This document shows positions 34,344 to 41,643 of a DNA stretch of 64,000 nucleotides, piece after piece. Position 1 is the first letter of the stretch. Every line of letters begins with the position of its first letter. The DNA comes from UBA10677 sp045532295 (GTDB taxonomy: Bacteria > Bacillota > Clostridia > Christensenellales > Pumilibacteraceae): the NCBI GenBank assembly GCA_045532295.1, contig JAZSFP010000002.1, forward strand, positions 1 through 64,000. Reading direction: 5' to 3'. The notes under the pieces were generated by a model. That model worked only from the letters and a program-made list of their open reading frames with translations, ran no database searches and had not been told where the DNA came from. The position numbers and the translations under genes are program-made.

Positions 34344-34888
34344 TAGATTATTTCGTAGATAGCGTCGAGGTTACGGTATCTTTGGTCATCGTCAAGACCG
34401 TAGCCGATGATGTACGCAGGACGCTCGAGCGTGAAGGCAATATAGTCCACCTTTACGTCAACCTTGCGCGCCATAGGTTTATCAAGGAGGCAAGCAATCT
34501 TAACGTCGAGAGCCTCTTTACCCTTGAAGTATTCGTGCAAGTAGTTTACGGTATTACCACTGTCAACGATGTCTTCAACGACGAGAACGTGCTTGTCCTT
34601 AACTGATTCGCGCATATCTTGAATAAGTTTAATTCTGCCCGTAGTTTGCATTCCGCCTACTTCCATTGCCGTTTCGTAACTCTGAAGGGTAACGAAGTCG
34701 CAAACGACTTTATCCGAATCAATGCGCTTGATAAGGTCTGCAAAGAAAATTACTGCGCCACGAAGTACGCATACGCATACGATAGGCTTGTCATCTTTGT
34801 AAAACGAAGTGATTTCTTTGCCAAGTTCGTCTAATCTCTCTTGGATTTGTTCGTGGCTAAACACTACTCTACAATTGGGTAAATTCAT
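34343..34888 (-). CDS. hpt: Hypoxanthine phosphoribosyltransferase
   Basis: Salvages hypoxanthine and guanine to IMP and GMP with PRPP. The 181-residue length is normal. The PRPP loop VLVVEDIVDSGNTVNYL is near residue 102, the pyrophosphate segment VCVLRGAVIFFADLI near 40 and the purine-site region YGLDDDQRYRNLDAIYEI at the end. It follows tilS by 4 bases, the conserved tilS-hpt pair of Bacillota, and overlaps the next gene by one base. Confidence 0.96.
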   Translation of the reverse strand: MNLPNCRVVFSHEQIQERLDELGKEITSFYKDDKPIVCVCVLRGAVIFFADLIKRIDSDKVVCDFVTLQSYETAMEVGGMQTTGRIKLIQDMRESVKDKHVLVVEDIVDSGNTVNYLHEYFKGKEALDVKIACLLDKPMARKVDVKVDYIAFTLERPAYIIGYGLDDDQRYRNLDAIYEII

Positions 34889-34892
34889 TTCT

Positions 34893-36203
34893 CTAATCCT
34901 CCGTATATCTCATTTTGATAATGTTTTTCGTTTTGTCGTCTATCTTTATCTCGTCGGCAATCTCTACTCCAAAAATGCACAAAATTTTACTACCGTTACA
35001 TAAAAGTGGTAACTTTTCACGCTCTCGTTTGGGAATTTTTTTGTCGATTAAATACTCTTTTAGTTTCTTTTCGTGAGCGCCGTAAGGTCGGAAAATGTCG
35101 CCCTCGCGCCTCGTACGAATTATTGCAGAGTCGGGAATTTTATCGAGGTCTGCGCAAAGATATCCCTCTTCTCGCTTATCAGTGTAATACGCCTCGATAT
35201 ACCCCTCTAAAAAGGGTGTTAATCCCACCGCAAAGACTTCCTCTTCCTCACATTTTTGAGGCTTTTCGCCTATATAAAGAGTAATTCTATCGTACTCTTT
35301 TACGGCGTGAAGGTCGCCGACTAAATCAATGCTCGAGCCGTTTTGAGCGGTCTTAAGGTCAATTATAAGTCGGGCGTGCTTACTTTCAAAATCAGTAATG
35401 CGATTAAGCGTTTTTACTGCTTTTTGAAGGTATCTAACGATAAGCGCCGTGTGAAGAGAAAAGATTGAAAGGTCGAGCCTTACTTCGTTTTCGTCGTAAC
35501 GCATTAGCGAGGGGTCAATGCACGAATTGATAAAATCGTCGTCTCTTTTAGCGTTTTCGCTAACCGTAATAACGGCGGAAGAAAGGTTATAGCGTTCTTC
35601 GATCTTGGGAATTACTTCGTGGCGGATAAAGTTGCGAGTATACGCGGTATCGTCGTTGGTCTCGTCCTTACAATAGGGGATATTCCGCTTTTGCAAATAC
35701 TCTAATATCTCGCTCTTCGGCGTTTTGATTAGGGGATGAAGAAAACGACCGTCAAGTTCGGTTTGACCGATAAGTCCGTTTATTCCCGTGCCTCTAAAAA
35801 GGTGCATTAGCACGCTCTCTACCTTGTCGTCAAGATGATGCGCAGTTGCAATATAGTCCACTTCGCCCTCTCTTAGAATTTCGTTAAAGAGCGCTCTTCT
35901 ATAAAGCCGAGCCTCAGTCTCTTCGCTCCTGCCACTCTGACGACAAAGGGCGGGAATATCTACCGATTTTGCAATCAGTTTAACTCCTTCTCTATCGCAA
36001 AGGGAGGCAACGAACTCACTATCCCGTTTTGAACTTTCACCACGAATACCGTGCTCAACGTTAACGGCTACAATTCTATCTTTTCCTATCGTTTCAAGCA
36101 AAAGATAAAAAAGGCAAACCGAGTCTGCGCCACCAGATAAGGCAACGCCCACCCTTTCCGCCTCGCCTACCGTTTTATTGATAATGTCAAGCGCGTTATT
36201 CAC
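34893..36203 (-). CDS. tilS: tRNA(Ile)-lysidine synthase
   Basis: TilS attaches lysine to C34 of tRNA-Ile(CAU) using ATP, changing its reading from AUG to AUA. The 436-residue protein has the PP-loop VALSGGADSVCLFYLL near residue 19, VNVEHGIRGESSKRDSEFV near 48 and the TAHHLDDKVESVLMHLFRGTG motif near 122. A C-terminal TilS domain ends in EIADEIKIDDKTKNIIKMRY. The first codon is GTG, at 36203; the promoter -10 box ends only 6 bases before it, and AAAAGG abuts the GTG with no spacing, so the message is probably leaderless. It heads a five-gene operon ending with dnaA. Confidence 0.93.
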   Translation of the reverse strand: MNNALDIINKTVGEAERVGVALSGGADSVCLFYLLLETIGKDRIVAVNVEHGIRGESSKRDSEFVASLCDREGVKLIAKSVDIPALCRQSGRSEETEARLYRRALFNEILREGEVDYIATAHHLDDKVESVLMHLFRGTGINGLIGQTELDGRFLHPLIKTPKSEILEYLQKRNIPYCKDETNDDTAYTRNFIRHEVIPKIEERYNLSSAVITVSENAKRDDDFINSCIDPSLMRYDENEVRLDLSIFSLHTALIVRYLQKAVKTLNRITDFESKHARLIIDLKTAQNGSSIDLVGDLHAVKEYDRITLYIGEKPQKCEEEEVFAVGLTPFLEGYIEAYYTDKREEGYLCADLDKIPDSAIIRTRREGDIFRPYGAHEKKLKEYLIDKKIPKREREKLPLLCNGSKILCIFGVEIADEIKIDDKTKNIIKMRYTED

Positions 36204-36209
36204 CTTTTA

Positions 36210-36238
36210 ATTATATCAAATGCCGTGCGTTTAGTCAA
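36210..36238 (-). promoter_or_regulatory. Promoter of the tilS-hpt-rsmI-dnaA operon
   Basis: Minus-strand TTGACT (36238-36233), 17 bases, TATAAT (36215-36210). The predicted start of transcription falls on the GTG start codon of tilS. This is the only promoter I see for dnaA. Confidence 0.8.
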
Positions 36239-36244
36239 GAAAAT

Positions 36245-36253
36245 TGTGGATAA
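36245..36253 (-). promoter_or_regulatory. DnaA box upstream of the dnaA-containing operon
   Basis: TTATCCACA on the minus strand, a perfect DnaA box, ends 6 bases before the -35 of the operon whose last gene is dnaA. A single box is not an origin, but its place suits autoregulation. Confidence 0.65.
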
Positions 36254-36270
36254 CTTTTCCTTTTCACATA

Positions 36271-36305
36271 AAAAAAGCCCTCCTCTTTTCAGAGAAAGGC
36301 TTTAT
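36271..36305 (-). terminator. Terminator of the glycan lipoprotein operon
   Basis: On the minus strand AAAGCC and CTCT pair with AGAG and GGGCTTT around a short loop, followed by T7. It begins 20 bases after the stop of the 1371-residue lipoprotein. Confidence 0.7.
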
Positions 36306-36324
36306 TCGTGTTATTTAGTTCGCT

Positions 36325-39300
36325 TTACGCCTCTTCGTTATGAAGAACTATCGAAGAAATATAGAACTTATCGTTTCCAAGAAGCGTGCTATTGCTCCAA
36401 ACGGTACTTTCGCTACCCAGAGCAAACATACAGTCGTTAAGAGTATCTTTTCCGATAGTTACGACGATTTTAGTCCACGCGTTAGGATTTAACTCAAACC
36501 ATTGCGCGCCTTCATAATCTTTGAAGTAGAACACTAAGCCACCGTTCGTAGTAGAAGTAGTTTCATAATATACGTAGAACTCTACTTTACTCTCTGCCGT
36601 TAACGGAGCAATCGAATAGGTATTCTTAAGTACGAGACCTACGCAAAACTCAGATTTGGGCTCGGAAGGAGCAACAGGCGTAACCATAAGCGAACCGCTA
36701 TCTACTCCGTGTTTTTTATCCGTAGTGTACGCGGTGGTAAGGTCGCCTTCGCCTGCTTTTTTACTAACGAGATTAGTTGCACCGTATTCGCCTAACGAGG
36801 CGATAACGCTATCTTCATACTCGGTGTTAACTCTATCGCTAGCGACTACGGAAGAAAGATATACGCTATCGCCTGCCGTAATCGCGCCGTATCCGTCATC
36901 CGTTCCGATAACGACGAGCCAGTTGGAAGTATCAACTTCGCCACGAACGTTGAATTCAACTTCCGTCCAGTCGTTTGCAGTAAGTGTTGCAACGGGAACG
37001 AGCATACTGTAACTGCCGTTGGTCGAAACGAAAACGATTACTTCTTGCGCGCTCGCAGTCTCGTAGAATACGGAGAACTTAACCCAAGCGTTATTCGTAA
37101 GCGTAGCGGTGCTGTAATTGTTCTTAATCTTGAACTCGAAGTTACTTGTACCTGCGCTTTCAAGTTTAACTGCGCCGTCGTCAGTTCCTTGCTTTTTGTC
37201 AGCCGTCCAAGTAATATCCATTGCAACGCCGTGTGACGCGCTTCTCAACAACTGACTTCCTTTTTCTTCGCCAAACGCCACCACTTTAGCAGTTGCGTCA
37301 GCGTCAGGCGCAAAGTCTGAGAAGAACGCCGATGACACATATACTCTGTCGCCTTCGTTTAAGGGCAAATATCCGTCGTTGCCATCGCCTATTACGAACA
37401 ACGTGCCGTTAAGGTTGGACTTTCCACCCATATAGAAGGTTAATTTCGTCCACTCGTTTGCAGTGAGCGCGCCGAGGAGTACCGTATCGGCGTACTTGCC
37501 AGTGGGAGCAATGCGAACTTTAGCGTTTTTAGCGGTATTAGCAGGAACGTATTTGAAGAATACGTCAACCCACTGGTCTTTTTCCACTTTGGAAATTACG
37601 TTAGTATTCTGAATCTTAAAGTCAATCGTAGTAGTAGTTACAGTAAACTCAACCGAGCCAGTGTCTACGCCCGTCTTTTGAGCGGTAGTCCACGCTTTAT
37701 CTACTTTAGAACCACTTTCAATCTTAACGAGGCCATCTCCGCCCTCTCTACCAGTAGACGCAATAGTATCAGAATATTCTTTCTTTACCTTAATGTTAGA
37801 GATATAGAACTCAGAGCCGGGAGTAAGGTGGTCCCAGTTCTTAGAAATAATCATAATCCATCCGTCAATAGCAGTCTTGCCCTTAAGAGGCGTTTCGATA
37901 GTCGTCCAAGCGTTAGGTTTAAGGGTTGCAACGGTCTCGTCGGTTACTCCCTTAACACCCCATCCGCCACGACGCATCATAATCGTTACGGCTTGAGCAG
38001 TACCAACGGTTTTATAGTAGATATCGAAAGTAATAGTTTCGTTACCACCAAAATGGAAGGACGGAATACTGAAATTTACGTCAAGATAGTTAGAACCGGT
38101 AAACGTTCTCGTAAGACGAAGAGTTGCGCTCTCGCCGTCTTTTACGATATCCGTATTAATATCTTTCGTCCAAAGGTCTTGACTCTGTTGAGGATTGAAT
38201 ACGCTCGTATTCTTAGCGTTAGAGAAATCAACGATTGTTTGACCAAACTCAACGGTACGATACATATCCGCAAGAGCAATATAACTTTCTGCTACGGGGT
38301 CACCAATCTTATAGCCGTACTCGAGCATACTTTTCGTGTACTCGCGATTAGCAAAGTTGGTTTCTTCCATCTTATCAATAGTGCTCTCGTAAAGCGCAAC
38401 GAGTTGTTCTTCTACGGGCTCTAAGAGATTTGCATCCATTTCAACGATTTGACCGATATGATTAATTCTTAAACCAAGAATAGCCTCTGCGTTTGCAACT
38501 TCGATAAGTTTAGTCATAACCGAAGTAGCGTCCGCTTTGATTTCTTCTTTGAACTCGCTACTAAAACCGTTGCTTAATTCAAGCACTTCTACAGCGTCTT
38601 CTGCAGAAAACGTTTGCGCGGATACTACTTTTGCAACGATATCGCTATAAATTTTCTTAATTAGCGTCTTGTTGGCGGTAAACTTCTCTTCAGAGAAATT
38701 CATCGTTTGTTTAAGAAGACTGGAAAGATAGGTTATGGTATCGTATTCTGGATTAGTATTAGTTTGAGTTTCCGCCAAAAGTTCCTCGATGGAATAGCAA
38801 TAAACGGGAGCAACGTAGAAGTCGTTACCTTTCATTACGGTAGCACCCCAGTCATCCTCGCGAAGCCAAATATGCTTACCTATTACTTTGCTATCACGAA
38901 TAGGCATAACAATGGTAGTCCACGCTTGAGGCTTAAGCGTAAAGTTCGTCGTTCCTATACCGGGATAATTACGGTCGGTATTATAGAACATTAATTCTTC
39001 TTTTGCGCCGTTATAAATAGACACGCGCATTACCTCGTACTGAGACGCGTCAACAAGGTACGCTTTGTTAACTTTTACGCAGAAGTCTGCCGCGGTCGCT
39101 TTTATCTTTAAGGTGGGTGCTCCATTAAACAACTTATCCTCGCCGTAACTTAAAGATGCGCCGAAAGAAACGGTAAGAGCGTTAACGAACTTCTCATTAT
39201 CAAAGTAAAGAAGTTTGTTCTCTACATATTCAATACCATCGTATTGAGCGTTAACTATACCCACGCGGTTTTGAAGTGCGCCTGCATTATTAACTTGGCT

Positions 39301-40440
39301 CTTCTCGTCGTTGCTAAGAAGGTCGTAGTAAAGCAAAGCCTTCTCCGCTTTAGTGAAGTCAACCGTATCCCTATTGTACTCTGCGTTAACGAGTTCGTTT
39401 ACTTCTTTAACCGATATCTTTTTATAACCGCGCATTGCAGAGAAGTAAAGCATATCGTTAAAACGCAAATCACCTGCTGCATCGATTTTATAAATCATCT
39501 GGAATCCGTTGATGTTCTCAAGGGTTATGTTACTATCTTGTTCAGTATAGCCACTCGACAAGAATTGAGCGTATTGCAAGGTGTTAAAACCTACTTTAGT
39601 CCACGCTCTTGACGGAATAGTATACGAAGGACCAGACCAACCGAACTGAATAGTAACGGCTACTTTGGAGTCGTTATACACAAAGAAATAAACTCCGTCG
39701 TATCCACTAATGTCTACTTGGTTAAGGTTAGTTGCGTTATTCTCTTGGACACCGAACAATCTGCCGATATTAAAACCTAAAGAACCGTCTTCGCCGTCGA
39801 AAGCAATATCGGTAGTGTAAGTATATTCGCCCGCAATACCGATTTGGTTTACGCCGTAGGGCTTATCCCAGGAAGTAATCTTATTGTTAAATTTGTCCGC
39901 GCTTTCTTCAATATAGTAAGGAACGGTCATCGAACCAGTTACTCCACTACCACTCGTTGCGGTAAGAATATACTCGTATTCGCCAAGTTCGTCGGGATAG
40001 AAACCGTCGGAAATATCCACTTCTTCGCCTTCAAAATACATCTTTCCGCTAACCTCTACTTCGCCTAAAGCGTCCTTAGCGGTTGCCTTGATGATTTCGA
40101 CTTCTTCGCCGAGCACACCGTAGTCCATATATTTTTCAGGGTAAATCTTGGGTTGCGCGCCCTTTTGTACGGTAATTTTAGAAGTATAAGTCTGTCCGCC
40201 TTTAGTAAGCGATAAGGTATAATCACCCACCTTAGTGAATAAAACTCGTCCTCCGTCGATTGCAATTTCGTTACCGTTTGCGTCAGTTACTTTCGCGTTT
40301 TCGCAAGAAGGAAGAACGAACCACTCTCCGTACGCCGAATAATAAACGGAACTAAACGGGGAATTTTCTTGTCCTGCGCAAGCAAAGACGCTAAGAGCGA
40401 GGGCGATTATAAGCGTTATTAATATAAATCTCTTTTTCAT
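36325..40440 (-). CDS. Large modular surface lipoprotein with repeated beta-sandwich domains
   Basis: A 1371-residue exported protein with a signal peptide ending VFAC (lipobox, Cys 21). Two Ig-like strand-rich domains (residues 30-180) are followed by modules resembling carbohydrate-binding domains. Each has a recurring [AE]WT[KTE][IVL] strand, near residues 280, 509, 848, 998, 1160 and 1322, then a D/N-rich loop and a closing [FV]Y[IV][SA] strand. The last four are spaced 150-162 residues, a tandem array. An alpha-helical stretch of about 180 residues (570-750) separates the halves. No catalytic motif is seen, so it is likely a glycan-binding or scaffold protein. It is last in the sugar ABC operon, 16 bases after the previous gene, with GGGAGGGAG before the ATG. 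Confidence 0.85.
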   Translation of the reverse strand: MKKRFILITLIIALALSVFACAGQENSPFSSVYYSAYGEWFVLPSCENAKVTDANGNEIAIDGGRVLFTKVGDYTLSLTKGGQTYTSKITVQKGAQPKIYPEKYMDYGVLGEEVEIIKATAKDALGEVEVSGKMYFEGEEVDISDGFYPDELGEYEYILTATSGSGVTGSMTVPYYIEESADKFNNKITSWDKPYGVNQIGIAGEYTYTTDIAFDGEDGSLGFNIGRLFGVQENNATNLNQVDISGYDGVYFFVYNDSKVAVTIQFGWSGPSYTIPSRAWTKVGFNTLQYAQFLSSGYTEQDSNITLENINGFQMIYKIDAAGDLRFNDMLYFSAMRGYKKISVKEVNELVNAEYNRDTVDFTKAEKALLYYDLLSNDEKSQVNNAGALQNRVGIVNAQYDGIEYVENKLLYFDNEKFVNALTVSFGASLSYGEDKLFNGAPTLKIKATAADFCVKVNKAYLVDASQYEVMRVSIYNGAKEELMFYNTDRNYPGIGTTNFTLKPQAWTTIVMPIRDSKVIGKHIWLREDDWGATVMKGNDFYVAPVYCYSIEELLAETQTNTNPEYDTITYLSSLLKQTMNFSEEKFTANKTLIKKIYSDIVAKVVSAQTFSAEDAVEVLELSNGFSSEFKEEIKADATSVMTKLIEVANAEAILGLRINHIGQIVEMDANLLEPVEEQLVALYESTIDKMEETNFANREYTKSMLEYGYKIGDPVAESYIALADMYRTVEFGQTIVDFSNAKNTSVFNPQQSQDLWTKDINTDIVKDGESATLRLTRTFTGSNYLDVNFSIPSFHFGGNETITFDIYYKTVGTAQAVTIMMRRGGWGVKGVTDETVATLKPNAWTTIETPLKGKTAIDGWIMIISKNWDHLTPGSEFYISNIKVKKEYSDTIASTGREGGDGLVKIESGSKVDKAWTTAQKTGVDTGSVEFTVTTTTIDFKIQNTNVISKVEKDQWVDVFFKYVPANTAKNAKVRIAPTGKYADTVLLGALTANEWTKLTFYMGGKSNLNGTLFVIGDGNDGYLPLNEGDRVYVSSAFFSDFAPDADATAKVVAFGEEKGSQLLRSASHGVAMDITWTADKKQGTDDGAVKLESAGTSNFEFKIKNNYSTATLTNNAWVKFSVFYETASAQEVIVFVSTNGSYSMLVPVATLTANDWTEVEFNVRGEVDTSNWLVVIGTDDGYGAITAGDSVYLSSVVASDRVNTEYEDSVIASLGEYGATNLVSKKAGEGDLTTAYTTDKKHGVDSGSLMVTPVAPSEPKSEFCVGLVLKNTYSIAPLTAESKVEFYVYYETTSTTNGGLVFYFKDYEGAQWFELNPNAWTKIVVTIGKDTLNDCMFALGSESTVWSNSTLLGNDKFYISSIVLHNEEA

Positions 40441-40456
40441 AATCTACTCCCTCCCA

Positions 40457-41641
40457 TTACGCCTTTTTCGTGCGAAGATTAGACACGTATACGGTGCTAA
40501 GATTGTCGCCCAAGTTCCAAGTAAGGATACGAACGACAAAACTATCCGCGTTCTTTAAAGCCTCTTCGTCGTCGTAAATTAGCGTCATCGTCTTACCAGG
40601 CTCAATTTCAAAGTATTTATCAGTTTTTTCCTTACCTTCGTAAACGCTAATGCACACGTTTTTAGCAAAAATATCGGGGTTATATACGTCAAGTTTGATT
40701 TCCTGAGCGCCCTTAACCGCTTTATTGATTTCAGTCGTAAAAGTAAGGTCGTAACTATTGGATACCCAGTGAGAGTGCTGATCTAAGCAAGTATCGTACA
40801 TTGTCATTTTATACGCGCCGTCGGGGAAAATTTCTTCAGCATCTTTGGCAAGTTCAAAAGCCACCGTAGGTTTTCCGTCGTAAAAGCCTGTATGCGACAT
40901 ATTGAATAATTTGGCATCTGTCATACTGTCGAAGGCTACGAGCGTGGTATTACCATTGCTATCCTTATTAAACGCAGGTGTAGGAGCAGTAATATCTTGG
41001 TCGTAAAGCGCAATGCGGAAATTATCTACATAGAAAGGAATCTCGTCAGCGCCATTCCAAATACCGTTGATATAGAAGTAGAAACTGTCCGCAACAACGC
41101 TCGTAGTCTTTCCGTCCGCGCCCACTCTTTTAAAGAAGTAGGGGTTGATATCGAAAACCAGTCTATTCCATTGACGCGCTTTGAGCACTCCGCCGTTTAT
41201 ATAGGGAGCATCCCAACCAGCATCAGAATCTATGTGCGCTCCCATCATATAATCTTTATCGGAATCGTTATATACGTCGATTGCAATATAGTCCATACGG
41301 TCAAGTTTTCTATATTTTTCTTCAACTTTTTTACCTGAGATATAGAACACTTCAGTCATCAGCGTTCCCATATCAACGGCGTGAGAGCCAGCAGTTTCAC
41401 CTTTATTTACGTGAACGAACTTAGCGCTACCTTTGCCGTCGGTAATAAACTGCTCGTCGTCGTTTTCACGAAAGTAACCTATCCAAGCGTTTGCAGATAT
41501 TTTTGCAATATCCGTGTAGTTTTCAAAGGAGTTAATTACATACTCGGTAGAAGTTACGGTCGTGGTGTTACAGCCTACGAGTACCACCATAGCGGAGAAC
41601 GCTACTAAAACGGAGAGGATTAAAGAAATTATTTTTTTCAT
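40457..41641 (-). CDS. Lipoprotein with two carbohydrate-binding-like beta-sandwich domains
   Basis: A 394-residue exported protein whose signal peptide ends LVGC (Cys 24). The mature part has two beta-rich domains. The first (about 40-215) contains ARQWNRLVFDINPYF and a closing IPFYVDNFRIALYD. The second (about 225-394) contains PGKTMTLIYDDEEAL and a closing TVYVSNLRT. The strand pattern matches the modules of the next gene's 1371-residue product, so both probably bind the same kind of polysaccharide. No enzyme motif is seen. It starts 2 bases after the GH123-like gene stop, with GGAGGG before the ATG. Confidence 0.8.
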   Translation of the reverse strand: MKKIISLILSVLVAFSAMVVLVGCNTTTVTSTEYVINSFENYTDIAKISANAWIGYFRENDDEQFITDGKGSAKFVHVNKGETAGSHAVDMGTLMTEVFYISGKKVEEKYRKLDRMDYIAIDVYNDSDKDYMMGAHIDSDAGWDAPYINGGVLKARQWNRLVFDINPYFFKRVGADGKTTSVVADSFYFYINGIWNGADEIPFYVDNFRIALYDQDITAPTPAFNKDSNGNTTLVAFDSMTDAKLFNMSHTGFYDGKPTVAFELAKDAEEIFPDGAYKMTMYDTCLDQHSHWVSNSYDLTFTTEINKAVKGAQEIKLDVYNPDIFAKNVCISVYEGKEKTDKYFEIEPGKTMTLIYDDEEALKNADSFVVRILTWNLGDNLSTVYVSNLRTKKA

Positions 41642-41643
41642 AA

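Noticed and set aside
36245..36253. A replication origin near dnaA.
   Set aside because: Only one perfect DnaA box is present there (another match to the loose consensus is at 62757-62765), with no cluster, no dnaN and no AT-rich unwinding element. A regulatory role is more likely.
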